Below are positions 1 through 9,804 of a DNA stretch of 64,000 nucleotides, in pieces; positions within the stretch are counted from its first letter, which is position 1, and each line of letters opens with the position of its first letter. The notes beneath the pieces are model-generated. The model was given only the letters and a program-made list of their open reading frames with translations. It made no database searches and had not been told where the DNA came from. The position numbers and the translations under genes were made by a program. The stretch is from Bartonella birtlesii IBS 325. Its GTDB lineage: Bacteria; Pseudomonadota; Alphaproteobacteria; Rhizobiales; Rhizobiaceae. Location of the stretch: assembly GCF_000273375.1 (NCBI RefSeq), contig NZ_CM001557.1, positions 1,746,551 to 1,810,550 on the forward strand, written 5' to 3'.

Positions 1-396
1 TTTCAAGGCGTGTATCAACAATGTTTCAACTTGTATATGAGACGGATGTGCTCCACCAGCCAAAAGAAGCCCTTGCCTATAAATAACAGAATTATTTCCT
101 CGCCAATAATCAAAATGTCCCAGTAACAATCTTTCATTAATTGCCAGCAATAAGCGATGCACTTCTGCTGTTCGAGCATTTTCAATAGAAAGATCAAATG
201 CACAAGCTAAATGAAGCGCCTCCTGCTCTTCCATCCATGAAAAAGCAAGGCGATAATTTGCCCGTTTTCCTTCTACACAAACACGAATTTCATCTTGTGC
301 ATCCCGCTCAAACGACCAGTCATACTTACAAGCAATCTGTTCGATAAAGTCAACAGGGTGCTCTTCTCTTTCTGTGGCGCAAAATGCAAGCCTCAT
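1..396 (-). CDS. YbjN-domain protein (3' end outside window)
   Basis: The minus-strand frame opens with ATG at 396 and runs 132 codons without a stop to the window edge, so the C-terminal end is missing. The protein begins MRLAFCATEREEHPVDF and continues with a soluble, acidic alpha/beta sequence containing a HFDYWRGNNSVIYRQGL stretch, which matches the YbjN superfamily of bacterial sensory-transduction-like proteins. The family is abundant in Rhizobiales, often next to proC, which would lie to the left here. Its biochemical role is unknown. The family assignment comes from recognising the sequence and is fairly secure; any function would be speculation. Confidence 0.7.
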   Translation of the reverse strand, partial: MRLAFCATEREEHPVDFIEQIACKYDWSFERDAQDEIRVCVEGKRANYRLAFSWMEEQEALHLACAFDLSIENARTAEVHRLLLAINERLLLGHFDYWRGNNSVIYRQGLLLAGGAHPSHIQVETLLIHALK

Positions 397-756
397 TATA
401 ATCCTCAATCATCTTTAAATGTTATCAACAACATACAAAGCACCTCAACTGTAACAATATTTTTCTACGATTGAAGCCTTTACACCAAACAAGCACACAA
501 AAACATCAACAATACACGCGGCCCTCAGAATACAATCATACTCCTTAGGACAACCTGATAATTATAAAACGAATCACTAATTTTTTTCAGTGTATTGATA
601 CAATCTCACAGCACCAGCCCTTCGCTTAAAAAAAATATCCTTTTTACAAAAAACAAACCAGAAATAAAAGAACATTTTATTCTAACAGACTCAAGATTAA
701 GCATTTTTTAGTCGTACGCATAACGTTGAAAAATTGGGGATATTTTTTTATAGAAA
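397..756. other. intergenic region, no gene seen
   Basis: This stretch is AT-rich and lies upstream of the YbjN gene and downstream of ubiK, both on the minus strand. I see no supportable reading frame or RNA. A 12-base string (acgcataacgtt) at about 716 occurs again at the ubiK start codon (about 1016), which may be chance or a small duplication. Confidence 0.5.
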
Positions 757-1020
757 TTATTTTACTTCTTCTGTGTCTGTGTTTTTTTCCAAATCATCAA
801 GACGCCTTTTAAAATCCGCATTGTCAGTATGCGCTTTCAGTACCATCTCCTTAAAGGTTTCAAATTCTTCGCGTGAGACAAGATCAAGTTTATTTGCTAT
901 TTTTTCAGCCTGCAAACGAAAAGCTGTTCCAGCTTCACGTCGTATAGCTTGCGCAAAGTCAGCAGCATCCGTTGCTAATTTTGCCAATTCATCAAGAATA
1001 CGGTTTGATCCATTACGCAT
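757..1020 (-). CDS. ubiK: accessory factor UbiK family protein
   Basis: An 87-residue protein starting at ATG 1020. It is almost entirely helical, with a heptad-like C-terminal half (residues about 45–80) ending in a DLEKN segment. Length and pattern match the UbiK/YqiC (BMFP, formerly DUF526) family. Known members are small trimeric coiled-coil, membrane-associated proteins that help the ubiquinone biosynthesis complex with UbiJ under aerobic growth. The gene is divergent from lgt across a 270-bp spacer, an arrangement common in Rhizobiales. The overlapping opposite-strand frame at 734–1042 is a shadow. Family membership is clear; the exact role in this organism is inferred. Confidence 0.85.
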   Translation of the reverse strand: MRNGSNRILDELAKLATDAADFAQAIRREAGTAFRLQAEKIANKLDLVSREEFETFKEMVLKAHTDNADFKRRLDDLEKNTDTEEVK

Positions 1021-1290
1021 AACGTTTTTCCTTAAGTTTTAATTATTGACACACGCATTATAGTGTATTTTCATAACATTTAGATACTGTATTTGTTCCT
1101 TTTACCCTACAGATTTTACCTATCCCCTATAAATTCTGCGATACAGATTTTGTTTTCAGTCCTTTACACTCTTTTTACCATCATAAAATTTTAATATGAA
1201 AATCCAGTGGAAAGCTATCACTCCCCCCGCTTGACCATTGTGCATTCATCTGTCATTTCTGACCGTCAGGTAATTTATAGAATGTAACTC

Positions 1291-2169
1291 ATGAACAATC
1301 TTGTCTGTCCAGCCATTGCTTTTCCATCTTTTCTTGATCCGGTAATCGTCCGTTTAGGCTCCCTATCTCTCCACTGGTACGGACTTGGGTACATAATAGG
1401 TATTCTTTTTGCTTGGTGGTATGCGCAAAAATTATTAAAAAAAACATCTCTATGGTACGCAAATCACCCTCCCATGAGTAACCAGACAATTGGAGATTTT
1501 GTTGTCTGGTCTGCCATTAGTGTTGTTGTTGGTGGCCGTCTAGGACAAGTGTTTGTATGGGATCCTATTTATTACTTTAACCATCCAAGTGCTATCATCG
1601 CAGTGTGGGATGGGGGAATGTCTTTTCATGGTGGTCTCATTGGCATTATCATTGCAATGATTTTGTTTGCTCGTAAAAATAACATCAACATACGAGCAAT
1701 GTTTGATATCATTGCTGCCGGTGCACCTATCGGTATCTGCATTGTACGGATATGTAACTTCATCAATCAAGAATTATGGGGCAACGTTACCACACAACCT
1801 TGGGCAGTTTGTTTTCCCCTAGATCCTTACTATTTACCACGCCATCCAAGCCAACTTTATGAAGCATTTATGGAAGGATTTCTTCTCTTCATAATTCTCT
1901 TCATTGTTATTTTTGCTTTCAAAGCATTAAAGCGCCGCGGTACCGTGTCAGGAGTATTTATTATAGGTTATGCAATAGCACGCAGCATCTCAGAAGTTTA
2001 CCGTGCTCCTCAAGAAGATCCAGAATGGTTTTCTACTCTTTTCCATTCTACAGGCTTTACCTATGGCATGGCTTTATCTCTTCCCATGCTCCTTTTAGGA
2101 TTTTATCTCCTCGCTCAAGCATTTAAAGACAAATCTACCAAAAATGACATCCCTCAAAGAAAAAATTAA
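1291..2169 (+). CDS. lgt: prolipoprotein diacylglyceryl transferase
   Basis: This 292-residue polytopic inner-membrane enzyme transfers diacylglycerol from phosphatidylglycerol to the lipobox cysteine of prolipoproteins, the first step of lipoprotein maturation. Visible family features are the N-terminal [12 protein letters not shown] segment, the GGMSFHGG motif with His113, the signature around residues 151–164 (Arg153, Asn156, Glu161) and HPSQLYEA near residue 188. About seven hydrophobic segments span the whole length, which is normal for Lgt. The signature carries Cys155 in VRICNF where Gly or Ala is more usual. The last 26 bases overlap the next gene, suggesting translational coupling. 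Likely clients in this window include the lipobox-bearing L,D-transpeptidase at 8.8 kb. Confidence 0.95.
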   Translation: MNNLVCPAIAFPSFLDPVIVRLGSLSLHWYGLGYIIGILFAWWYAQKLLKKTSLWYANHPPMSNQTIGDFVVWSAISVVVGGRLGQVFVWDPIYYFNHPSAIIAVWDGGMSFHGGLIGIIIAMILFARKNNINIRAMFDIIAAGAPIGICIVRICNFINQELWGNVTTQPWAVCFPLDPYYLPRHPSQLYEAFMEGFLLFIILFIVIFAFKALKRRGTVSGVFIIGYAIARSISEVYRAPQEDPEWFSTLFHSTGFTYGMALSLPMLLLGFYLLAQAFKDKSTKNDIPQRKN

Positions 2170-2998
2170 GGAAATCATCGCATTTCATGGGCCAATTACT
2201 GTCAGTCAATATATGACATTAGCGCTCACAGATCCTCAATTTGGCTATTATCAAACACAAACACCTTTTGGACGCACCGGTGATTTCATAACGGCACCTG
2301 AAATAAGTCAATTATTCGGAGAAATGATTGGCATTTGGCTCCTTGCAAATTGGAAAGCCCATGGCTGCCCTCACCCTTTTATTCTCGCTGAAATAGGACC
2401 AGGACGTGGAACTTTGATGGATGACATTTTACGCACCATGCAAAAATTATCCACAACAGCATTTAATGCTGCTGAAATTTTCCTTATTGAAATAAGTGAA
2501 AAACTCGCAAAAGAACAAAAAAGATCTCTTGCACCTTATCAGAAACAAATCCATAGTATTAAAAACTTTGATCAAATCCCTAAAAAGCCTCTCTTTTTCA
2601 TTGCCAATGAGTTTTTAGATACTCTCCCCATCAACCAATATATTAAAATCGATGGAGAATGGAGAGAGCGCCGCATCACAATTAATCAGGAGGGAGGCCT
2701 TACATTTATTGCTGATCCGCGTAAACTTTCCTCTTCTTGTTTACAATCCTATTGTTCTAAAGTTCCTAATGGAACAATTTTTGAACATGCGCCCTCACGG
2801 CATCAATTTATGCAACAAATCAGCAATCACTTAGTACACGTAACAGGTTCTGCTTTGCTTATTGATTATGGTGCTGATGACCTTGCCTTTGGCGATACAT
2901 TGCAAGCACTCTCAAGACATAAATTCCGTGATGTTTTTGATGCTCCAGGTCAACACGATTTAACATCCCATGTTAATTTTTCCTTTTTAAAAAAATAG
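2144..2998 (+). CDS. MidA-like SAM-dependent methyltransferase, frameshifted
   Basis: The 284-residue frame starts inside the lgt 3' end. It belongs to the MidA/NDUFAF7 family of class I methyltransferases, whose mitochondrial member methylates an arginine of complex I subunit NDUFS2. The SAM-binding motif I (AEIGPGRGT, residues 82–90) and the preceding [15 protein letters not shown] segment typical of the family are clear. The frame stops prematurely at 2996–2998, directly after a run of seven A. The remaining C-terminal 75 or so residues continue without interruption in the -1 frame to 3222 (next entry). One missing A, a sequencing error, or slippage on the T5A7 tract would explain this. 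Restored length would be about 358 residues, normal for the family. Confidence 0.8.
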   Translation: MTSLKEKIKEIIAFHGPITVSQYMTLALTDPQFGYYQTQTPFGRTGDFITAPEISQLFGEMIGIWLLANWKAHGCPHPFILAEIGPGRGTLMDDILRTMQKLSTTAFNAAEIFLIEISEKLAKEQKRSLAPYQKQIHSIKNFDQIPKKPLFFIANEFLDTLPINQYIKIDGEWRERRITINQEGGLTFIADPRKLSSSCLQSYCSKVPNGTIFEHAPSRHQFMQQISNHLVHVTGSALLIDYGADDLAFGDTLQALSRHKFRDVFDAPGQHDLTSHVNFSFLKK

Positions 2999-3222
2999 CC
3001 CTTGAACAAGGCTGTTTTGTTGAAATCTTAGAACAAGGAGACTTTCTTTTAAAAATGGGACTGCTAGAACGTGCAAAACAGCTTGGATCAGACAAAGATA
3101 CTACATTGCAAAACAAAATCCGCCAAGATATCGAGCGATTAGCTGGTCCAGATCAAATGGGCAAATTATTTAAAGTCTTACATATAAGTAATAAAAATAT
3201 ATCTGTACCACCTAGATTTTGA
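2995..3222 (+). pseudogene. C-terminal part of the MidA-like methyltransferase in the -1 frame
   Basis: After the stop at 2998, the -1 frame reads 75 codons from 2995 to the TGA at 3220–3222. The sequence contains LEQGDFLLKMGLLERAKQL and ERLAGPDQMGKLFKVL, which are the normal C-terminal segments of MidA-family methyltransferases. No start codon or ribosome binding site precedes it, so it is the displaced end of the upstream gene and not a separate gene. Whether the full protein is made depends on slippage at 2984–2995. Confidence 0.8.
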
Positions 3223-3301
3223 TGACTATAAATATTAACAAATACACATCTCTCACTCACTATTTTCCCTTTGAAAACAACCACTCCTATAAGGAATTTT
3301 T

Positions 3302-4087
3302 ATGAATCCTGTTTCTCCCCCCATCCTTGCAAAAAGTCTTTCTGCTTTACACGCCCATGGAATAAAACACGGCTTTTTTACCCGTCAAAACGGTGTTTCA
3401 AAAAGCTTTTATCCAAGCCTTAATGCTGAACAAAGTTTAAATGATAAATCTGAATATATCACACAAAATCGTATTTTGATCGCCAATTATTTTGGTGCCG
3501 AAGTACAAAATTTAGTCACGGTCAATCAAATCCACTCTTGTGAAGTTGTCGTGGTTCATCAAGCTTTCATTGATAAGCCTCCCGAAGTAGATTCCCTTGT
3601 TACCACTATGCCAGGACTTGCAATTGGTATTCTTACAGCAGATTGCGGACCAGTTTTGTTTGCTGATCCACAAGCAGGTGTCATCGCTGCAGCACATGCT
3701 GGCTGGCGAGGAAGCTTAAAGGGAATTATAGAAAAAACAATTACTGTTATGGAAGAGCAAGGAGCCAAAAGACAATCAATAACAGCAGTTCTTGGCCCTT
3801 GTATTGGTCCTTGCCACTATGAAGTCACAGATGAGTTTTACAATCAATTTATTGATTATCATAGCAAGTTTCAAAAATATTTTCTAAAAATAGATAAAAC
3901 AAATCATTTTCACTTTAATCTGTGGGCATTCATCATCAATAAACTAAAAGAATCAGGAATTCATGCTTCTTGTTTAAAACTTTGCACCTACAAAGATGAA
4001 CAGCGCTTTTTTTCCTATCGGCGCGCTATACACCGCAATGAACCTAGCGATGGGCGACAATTTTCTGCTATTATGCTGACGAGATAA
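3302..4087 (+). CDS. pgeF: peptidoglycan editing factor PgeF (YfiH/laccase-domain)
   Basis: A 261-residue cytosolic protein of the YfiH/DUF152 family, once called multicopper polyphenol oxidase and now known in E. coli to remove wrongly incorporated amino acids from peptidoglycan precursors. The metal/nucleophile motifs are visible: HSCEVV (about residues 79–84), ILTADCGPVLFAD and AAAHAGWRG, plus GPCIGPCHYEV further on. The start at 3302 is preceded by an AAGGAA ribosome site. It follows lgt and the methyltransferase on the same strand with an 80-bp gap. This trio is a recurrent rhizobial arrangement linking lipoprotein and cell-wall functions. Confidence 0.9.
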   Translation: MNPVSPPILAKSLSALHAHGIKHGFFTRQNGVSKSFYPSLNAEQSLNDKSEYITQNRILIANYFGAEVQNLVTVNQIHSCEVVVVHQAFIDKPPEVDSLVTTMPGLAIGILTADCGPVLFADPQAGVIAAAHAGWRGSLKGIIEKTITVMEEQGAKRQSITAVLGPCIGPCHYEVTDEFYNQFIDYHSKFQKYFLKIDKTNHFHFNLWAFIINKLKESGIHASCLKLCTYKDEQRFFSYRRAIHRNEPSDGRQFSAIMLTR

Positions 4088-4532
4088 AATTAGGCTTTTT
4101 TTCCTTAAGAGAATAGCAAAAACTCCAAAACAAAATTCTTGCTTTCGATAAAACAACAATCTCGCTGGAAATATTGTGCTTTTTATCAAAAATGGTTTTC
4201 TTTAAAAGTGCAAAGGAGCTAGGATTCTAGTCTCCAAGATTTGCCTGTAAAGGCTAAATTTAAAACAATTTTTTTAAACATGAACTCTTCTCTAATTCTT
4301 TAATATACAAAAAACCATATCCACATTGTTTTATAAAGCATAAGAAAAAAAGTTTAATCAATATATTTCTTGACCTCATGGATAAAAAACTGAATTTTCA
4401 AAACAAAAAAACACACCTCTTTAACAATAAAAGAAAAAATTGTAATGCTTTTATAATTGTTTCCTTGCAATCTGATAATAAGAAGTTAAAAAGCCTATCA
4501 TAATTCTACCGTAACGACTCAGAGGTTCCACT
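4088..4532. other. intergenic region upstream of prs
   Basis: 445 AT-rich bases with no supportable gene. A small hairpin lies at 4215–4235 (ggagctag, loop gatt, ctag-t-ctcc) but has no adjacent T-run on the plus strand. A tRNA was considered for this hairpin and rejected. The stretch just before 4533 contains a plausible -10-like GATAAT for prs. Confidence 0.4.
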
Positions 4533-5465
4533 ATGAAGCTTTTCTGCGGCAATTCTAATCCACGCCTTGCTGAAGATGTTACAAATTATTTAAATATTCC
4601 CTTAGGAAAAGCAACCGTAAAACGCTTTGCTGACCAAGAAATTTTCGTAGAATTGCATGAAAATGTACGGGGGCAAGATGTCTTTGTTCTGCAATCCACA
4701 TCCTATCCAGCCAACGATCATTTAATGGAATTGCTCATTATGATTGATGCTCTTCGTCGCTCTTCTGCGCGCCGTATCACGGCCGTTATTCCCTATTTTG
4801 GTTATGCCCGCCAAGATCGTAAACCTGGACCACGTACCCCTATTTCTGCAAAACTTGTTGCCAACCTCATTACTGAAGCAGGCGCCCACCGTGTTTTAAC
4901 ATTGGATCTTCATGCTGGACAGATTCAAGGTTTTTTTGATATCCCTACAGACAACCTTTATGCCGTTCCAGTTATTGCTCGCGATGTCAAAATGCACTAT
5001 CCTCTTGAAAATGTTATTGTTGTTTCCCCCGATGTTGGTGGTGTAGTACGTGCCCGCTCACTCGCTAAACGCTTGAATAGTTTGCTCGCTATCGTTGATA
5101 AACGTCGCGAACGCCCTGGTGAATCAGAAGTTATGAATATCATCGGAGATGTCTCTGGAAAAGACTGTCTTTTGCTTGATGATATTGTTGATTCCGGTGG
5201 AACACTATGCAATGCAGCAAGTGCTCTCCTAAAACACGGTGCCAATAGTGTTACAGCTTACATCACACATGGTGTTCTTTCTGGAAATGCTATTGAGCGT
5301 ATTACCAACTCAGAGATGAAAGAATTGGTTATTACAGATTCAATTATGCCAACACAAACAATTGAAAAGGCGCATAATATTCGCGTTTTACCAATTGCCG
5401 ATCTGATTGGCGAAGCAATCGCCAGAACAGCAGCAGAACAATCTGTCTCAAGTTTATTTGGTTAA
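4533..5465 (+). CDS. prs: ribose-phosphate pyrophosphokinase
   Basis: This 310-residue enzyme makes PRPP from ribose 5-phosphate and ATP for purine, pyrimidine, histidine and NAD synthesis. Hallmarks are the N-terminal [13 protein letters not shown], the ATP-site segment [21 protein letters not shown] (residues about 91–111), the flexible-loop region [18 protein letters not shown], and the PRPP-binding [13 protein letters not shown] (about residues 213–225). Length is typical of class I PRPP synthases. The stop overlaps the stop of the convergent HerA-like gene by four bases, so the two transcripts meet tail to tail with no room for a separate terminator. Confidence 0.97.
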   Translation: MKLFCGNSNPRLAEDVTNYLNIPLGKATVKRFADQEIFVELHENVRGQDVFVLQSTSYPANDHLMELLIMIDALRRSSARRITAVIPYFGYARQDRKPGPRTPISAKLVANLITEAGAHRVLTLDLHAGQIQGFFDIPTDNLYAVPVIARDVKMHYPLENVIVVSPDVGGVVRARSLAKRLNSLLAIVDKRRERPGESEVMNIIGDVSGKDCLLLDDIVDSGGTLCNAASALLKHGANSVTAYITHGVLSGNAIERITNSEMKELVITDSIMPTQTIEKAHNIRVLPIADLIGEAIARTAAEQSVSSLFG

Positions 5466-6961
5466 ACGGGTTGCTTAGGATCTCCTGGTGCTGTTTTCAC
5501 GCCAAGATCAGGGAAAGCGATAATGCGTTGACCATTAAGATATGTATGAATAACAATAAAGCCGCGCTCTTCAAAATAGCTTAAGAGTCGGCGTGCACGA
5601 CTTAGAGAATGGCTTCCGTAAAGTCGCGCTAAAAATGCATCCGATGGGCAAGGTTTTCCGCCCAAAGCAGCCTGCGCTACATTCAAAAAAACACCTTGAA
5701 CATCATCTTCTAAACTTTCTGATAGTTGCAAAAGACGTTTCCAATTTTCACTCATAGCCGTTTCTTCGTCAACACAAGCTTGCGCAACAGCTAGTTTGCG
5801 TCGAAATTGCGAAAGACTCAAAGGATCTCCCGAAAGACCATGAATACGACAACGCACCAAGAAATCTTGATAAAGTACCGCCGTAGAACGATAAAAAGCC
5901 TCAGGATCATCAAGAATTTCTCGAATAACACGTTCTACTTGGCCATCTCGCTCAACAACAGAAAGTTCAGGAAATAAATTTGGGTTTTCTTGCAGCAATT
6001 CTTGTTTTTTATGCACGGCCTCTTCTAACATCTCATGAATTGATTTTTCTTGTGCTGGCTCTCGTGATTGTTTAAATGGAATTAAAACTTCCTCTGGCGA
6101 AGCAGTAAAAACAAGTTCTTTTGCATCTACTCGCTCTGTTGGCAGAGGCATTAATTTAGGGCTAGAAGAACGCGCCAATGTTTCAACAGGACCAATAATA
6201 ATCCGCAAAGAACGCCTTGATAAAGCGGGCCCTAAAGCTACAAAATGTCCCCGCTCAAGATCTCTAAACATTTCTGCTTGGCGACGCTCCATTCCTAAAA
6301 GATCAGCAGCGCGCATCATATCAATATCTAAAAAAGTCCGTCCCATTAGAAAATTTGACGCTTCAGCAGCAACATTTTTGGCAAGCTTAGCCAAACGCTG
6401 TGTCGCGATAACACCAGCAAGACCACGTTTTCGCCCTCGACACATAAGATTTGTCATGGCACCAAGAGAAATTTTACGCGCTTCATCAGAAACTTCTCCC
6501 GCCGCTGCTGGAGCAAATAATTGTGCTTCATCAACCACCACAAGCATGGGATACCAATAATCACGTTCCACATCAAACAATGCGCCAAGAAAGGCTCCCA
6601 CAGCACGCATCTGTTGTTCCGTATCCAAACCCTCAAGATTGAATACCACCGAAACCCTATGTTGGCGAATACGCTGAGCAATACGAGTCAGTTCTAGTTC
6701 GCTGCGTTGAGCCTCAACAATAACATGACCAAATTTATCTGCCAAAGTGACAAAATCACCCTCTGGATCAATCACACAATGTTGTACCCATGAGGCACTT
6801 TGTTCAAGAAGGCGTCGAAGAAGATGTGATTTTCCTGAACCAGAATTACCCTGCACAAGAAGACGTGTCGCCAATAATTCTTCCAAATCAATGCATGCTG
6901 GCACAGATTTACGCAAAGCATTATATTCTGCCATCTCACCCAAAGCGATCTCAACCTTCAT
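5462..6961 (-). CDS. HerA-like (DUF87) ATP-binding protein
   Basis: A 499-residue P-loop ATPase of the HerA/FtsK superfamily. Walker A is GNSGSGKSH (about residues 38–46). The DUF87 helicase-type core follows with Walker [12 protein letters not shown] (about 137–147) and an arginine-rich [16 protein letters not shown] segment containing the sensor. The C-terminal third lacks a recognised domain but has a winged-helix-like stretch near the end ([25 protein letters not shown]). Relatives in Rhizobiales are annotated only as ATP-binding proteins. HerA proteins pump or process DNA, but no NurA-type nuclease partner is adjacent, so a DNA-end-processing role is not shown. The gene is isolated, convergent with prs. 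Confidence 0.75.
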   Translation of the reverse strand: MKVEIALGEMAEYNALRKSVPACIDLEELLATRLLVQGNSGSGKSHLLRRLLEQSASWVQHCVIDPEGDFVTLADKFGHVIVEAQRSELELTRIAQRIRQHRVSVVFNLEGLDTEQQMRAVGAFLGALFDVERDYWYPMLVVVDEAQLFAPAAAGEVSDEARKISLGAMTNLMCRGRKRGLAGVIATQRLAKLAKNVAAEASNFLMGRTFLDIDMMRAADLLGMERRQAEMFRDLERGHFVALGPALSRRSLRIIIGPVETLARSSSPKLMPLPTERVDAKELVFTASPEEVLIPFKQSREPAQEKSIHEMLEEAVHKKQELLQENPNLFPELSVVERDGQVERVIREILDDPEAFYRSTAVLYQDFLVRCRIHGLSGDPLSLSQFRRKLAVAQACVDEETAMSENWKRLLQLSESLEDDVQGVFLNVAQAALGGKPCPSDAFLARLYGSHSLSRARRLLSYFEERGFIVIHTYLNGQRIIAFPDLGVKTAPGDPKQPV

Positions 6962-7145
6962 AACATCTCCAGTATTTCATTTTGAATATATTGGCTCAGA
7001 TTTATTCTCTAAATAAATCATGCTTGTAACATTTCCTCTCTCTAAACGGTAGAAATCATCAATTTTTCCCACAACTCTTGCATCTGTGAAGAGTTTGAAT
7101 TATAGAAAGAGCTTCTGCGTAGACACCCTTGGAGGCAACGTAGAA

Positions 7146-7179
7146 TGAAGCAATCGCTATTGTCTAGCGCATATCTTCA
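7146..7179 (+). promoter_or_regulatory. possible leader hairpin upstream of rplY
   Basis: The sequence tgaag-caat-cgct, loop attgtct, agcg-catat-cttca forms an imperfect stem-loop about 60 bases before the rplY start. It could be a mRNA leader structure for ribosomal-protein control, but there is no independent evidence. Confidence 0.25.
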
Positions 7180-7241
7180 TATTCATACAAAAACTGTTGT
7201 TGTTTTTTATGAATCTCCAGTCATGTAAAAGGACTTAAATT

Positions 7242-7868
7242 ATGAGCAAAAGCTACACTCTTAAGGCCGAAATACGCGAGCGGGTTGGTAAGGGGTCCTC
7301 CCGTGAACTTCGCCGCAATGGTCTCATACCTGCTGTCATTTATGGTGAAAAACAACCACCTTTGGCAATCACAGTTCCCTATAAAGAAATTTTTTATAAA
7401 ATTCACGCTGGTGGTTTTCGTACTACCGTTGCAACGATTACAATTGGTAAAGAAAAAATTATGGTTCTCCCAAAAGATTACCAATTAGATCCTGTACGTG
7501 ATTTCCCCTTACATGTAGATTTTCTGCGCATTTCAGCAAAATCTGTTGTGGAAGTAAATATCCCTGTACACTTTCTCAATGAAGATACAGCTCCTGGGCT
7601 TAAAAAAGGTGGAGTTCTCAATATTGTTCGTCACGAAATTGAATGTACCGCTCCAGCGAATGCTATCCCTGAAGCGATTGAAATTGACCTTTCTAGCTAC
7701 TCTATTGGTGATTCCATCCATATTTCAGCAGTACAACTACCAAAGGATGTAACACCAGTCATTCAAGATCGAGACTTTACCATTGCAACCATTGCGGCTC
7801 CTGCTGGCATGGATGTTAGTGATGAAACTCCTGAACAAGAAGATAGTGAAGAAAACGCAAAAAGTTAA
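7242..7868 (+). CDS. rplY: 50S ribosomal protein L25/general stress protein Ctc
   Basis: A 208-residue protein of the long, two-domain L25 (TL5/Ctc) type, which binds 5S rRNA in the large ribosomal subunit. The N-terminal domain begins [28 protein letters not shown], a textbook L25 opening. The C-terminal beta domain spans roughly residues 100–190, followed by an acidic tail ([11 protein letters not shown]). It is followed on the same strand by pth after an 83-bp gap containing a GC-rich hairpin; rplY–pth–ychF is a widely conserved order and is found here with only ldt inserted. The start at 7242 follows an AAAAGGA ribosome site. Confidence 0.95.
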   Translation: MSKSYTLKAEIRERVGKGSSRELRRNGLIPAVIYGEKQPPLAITVPYKEIFYKIHAGGFRTTVATITIGKEKIMVLPKDYQLDPVRDFPLHVDFLRISAKSVVEVNIPVHFLNEDTAPGLKKGGVLNIVRHEIECTAPANAIPEAIEIDLSSYSIGDSIHISAVQLPKDVTPVIQDRDFTIATIAAPAGMDVSDETPEQEDSEENAKS

Positions 7869-7881
7869 TACATCATTAGCA

Positions 7882-7900
7882 GGCGGGAGTTTTCCCCGCC
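7882..7900 (+). terminator. hairpin between rplY and pth
   Basis: ggcggg, loop agttttc, cccgcc forms a compact GC-rich stem followed by ttaattt. The U-tract is weak, so it probably attenuates rather than fully ends transcription into pth. Confidence 0.5.
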
Positions 7901-7951
7901 TTAATTTATTGAGATATTTAATAATCCCCTCACACTTTACTGAAGGCGCAC

Positions 7952-8530
7952 ATGTGGCTTATTGCTGGTCTTGGCAATCCTGGTTCACAATACCAAAATA
8001 ACCGCCATAATATAGGTTTCATGGCTATTGACGCAATTTACCAATCTTTGTCTTTTTCTCCGTGGTCGAAAAAATTTCAAGCCGAAATCTCCAATGGTCT
8101 CATAAATGGTGAAAAAGTTTTTCTGGTGAAACCTCAAACTTTTATGAATCTCTCCGGCCAAGCTATTGGCGAAGCTTTACGATTTTATAAATTAGATGTG
8201 AAGAATTTGATTATTATTCATGATGAATTAGACTTACCACCAGGAGAAGTTCGTATAAAAATCGGGGGAGGAAATAATGGGCATAATGGTGTAAAATCTA
8301 TTGATGCCCATTGCGGTATTGACTATTACCGTATACGTTTAGGGGTTGGACGTCCTATTTCTAAAGAGCTCATTCACCAACATGTTTTGGGAAATTTTGC
8401 AAAATCTGATCAAGAATGGTTACCTATTCTTTTGCAGGCAATTGCAAAAAACATTGCTACCCTTATAAAGGGTGATAAAGGACTCTTTATAAATGAAATC
8501 TTACAAACAATGAGCAACAAAAATCTATAA
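7952..8530 (+). CDS. pth: peptidyl-tRNA hydrolase
   Basis: A 192-residue cytosolic enzyme that releases tRNA from peptidyl-tRNAs that drop off the ribosome. Family landmarks are the N-terminal [19 protein letters not shown] with the catalytic His of NRHN (about residue 20), [10 protein letters not shown], the [26 protein letters not shown] segment with catalytic Asp, and [11 protein letters not shown]. Length is standard. It lies downstream of rplY and upstream, across the divergent ldt gene, of ychF. Confidence 0.96.
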   Translation: MWLIAGLGNPGSQYQNNRHNIGFMAIDAIYQSLSFSPWSKKFQAEISNGLINGEKVFLVKPQTFMNLSGQAIGEALRFYKLDVKNLIIIHDELDLPPGEVRIKIGGGNNGHNGVKSIDAHCGIDYYRIRLGVGRPISKELIHQHVLGNFAKSDQEWLPILLQAIAKNIATLIKGDKGLFINEILQTMSNKNL

Positions 8531-8800
8531 TAGCAACTCTTTATCCATAAAATAGAATAAACCACATTGTTCTGTACAATTCTTACACATAATCCCTCTT
8601 TAGAAGAAGAAGATTAAGTGAATAGAAAAGCCAACACCATCCTCTTTAGCGTTTTTAGAAATCTATTTGGATTAAAAGTTAACTTTGTTATCCATACTTA
8701 ATTGTTAACTTAAAGCCTTAGAAGCCCTCCCATAATTTTACAAGATCACTATATAGAAGCCAATAGGAGCACGATTCATAAAGGTTCAATCACATTTTAA

Positions 8801-9676
8801 TTAAAACAATTCACTCGGCGTAATAGTGGACTCTAAGGGATCATAAATATTGGATTGTTGACTTAATACGCGAGGTACACTTGCATTGTTTTGCACCACC
8901 ACAACACGCGAACCAACAGGGACACGATCATAAAGATCAATAATATCTTGATTAAGTAAACGGATACACCCACTTGAAATAGCACGACCAATTGACCACG
9001 ATTCATGCGAACCATGAATGCGGAAGAGTGTATCCTGCCCATTTTTGAAAAGATAAAGTGCACGTGCTCCTAATGGATTATCAGCTCCCGGGGGCATCCC
9101 TTTCCCCAAATGTCCATAACGTTCTGGTTCTCTCGCCATCATTGCCGCCGTAGGAACCCAACTTGGCCATCGACGCTTGCGCTGTATAATTCCTTCACCT
9201 TCAAATGCTAGCCCTTCCTTACCAACTCCAATACCGTAACGCAAAGCGCTTCCATTTTCACCAATAAGGTAAAGAAAACATTCCTGCGTATCTACAACTA
9301 ATGTCCCAGGTGGATAAGATGTATAATAAATTACTCTTTGACGCCAAAATTTTGGATCAATTGTTGAAAGATCAATAGCAGGCAATAAATAAGGCTCATT
9401 TGTTACAGGACCATACAAGGCCTGCATTTCTGCTGGAATGTATCGAACTTGCTGAGAAGCAACAGATAACATTTCTGATTGGCGCGTAACACATCCAACC
9501 AAAGCCAAAGGCGCAGCAATTAAAAAGGCACGACGAGATAACACTCTTCTACTTTCTCCGATTAATTCTTTATGCAGATCTGCATACTGTAAAAAACTTA
9601 GCACATTATTAACGTTAATTTGAAATTTTCTTACCATGAAGGTAAAAAATTTTAAAATTTGATCAAAAAAGGACAA
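8801..9676 (-). CDS. L,D-transpeptidase (YkuD domain), Tat/lipoprotein signal
   Basis: This periplasmic enzyme forms or edits peptidoglycan cross-links or attaches lipoproteins. The YkuD catalytic motif is clear near residues 224–243: HGSHESWSIGRAISSGCIR with the catalytic Cys and the SxGCxR signature. A Tat motif (SRRAFL) leads into a hydrophobic stretch ending in the lipobox-like LVGC. In the longest frame this signal lies about 48 residues in. A GTG start at 9544 (preceded by GGAG) would place SRRAFL right at the N-terminus and is the more natural start, giving 247 residues. The gene diverges from ychF. Which anchor is used, lipid or cleaved signal, is not certain. Confidence 0.88.
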   Translation of the reverse strand: MSFFDQILKFFTFMVRKFQINVNNVLSFLQYADLHKELIGESRRVLSRRAFLIAAPLALVGCVTRQSEMLSVASQQVRYIPAEMQALYGPVTNEPYLLPAIDLSTIDPKFWRQRVIYYTSYPPGTLVVDTQECFLYLIGENGSALRYGIGVGKEGLAFEGEGIIQRKRRWPSWVPTAAMMAREPERYGHLGKGMPPGADNPLGARALYLFKNGQDTLFRIHGSHESWSIGRAISSGCIRLLNQDIIDLYDRVPVGSRVVVVQNNASVPRVLSQQSNIYDPLESTITPSELF

Positions 9677-9804
9677 TCATTTTCTTAACATAGTTTTTTT
9701 CTTCTCTATAGCAACAGAGACTATCACTCTTCTCAAAATATGCTATAAAAACGCAAAAAGTAGCGTTATCTTAATCATTAAATCAATAGAAAAGCAGAGG
9801 ATTC

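Noticed and set aside
734..1042. 102-codon plus-strand frame over ubiK
   Set aside because: It is the antisense shadow of ubiK, Ser/Phe-rich, with no ribosome site.
4215..4235. Hairpin before prs considered as part of a tRNA or riboswitch
   Set aside because: No cloverleaf or T-arm can be drawn around it and no T-run follows.
8690..8716. Paired GTTAACTT strings after pth as a CtrA site
   Set aside because: The spacing does not fit TTAA-N7-TTAA, and such strings are common in this AT-rich DNA.
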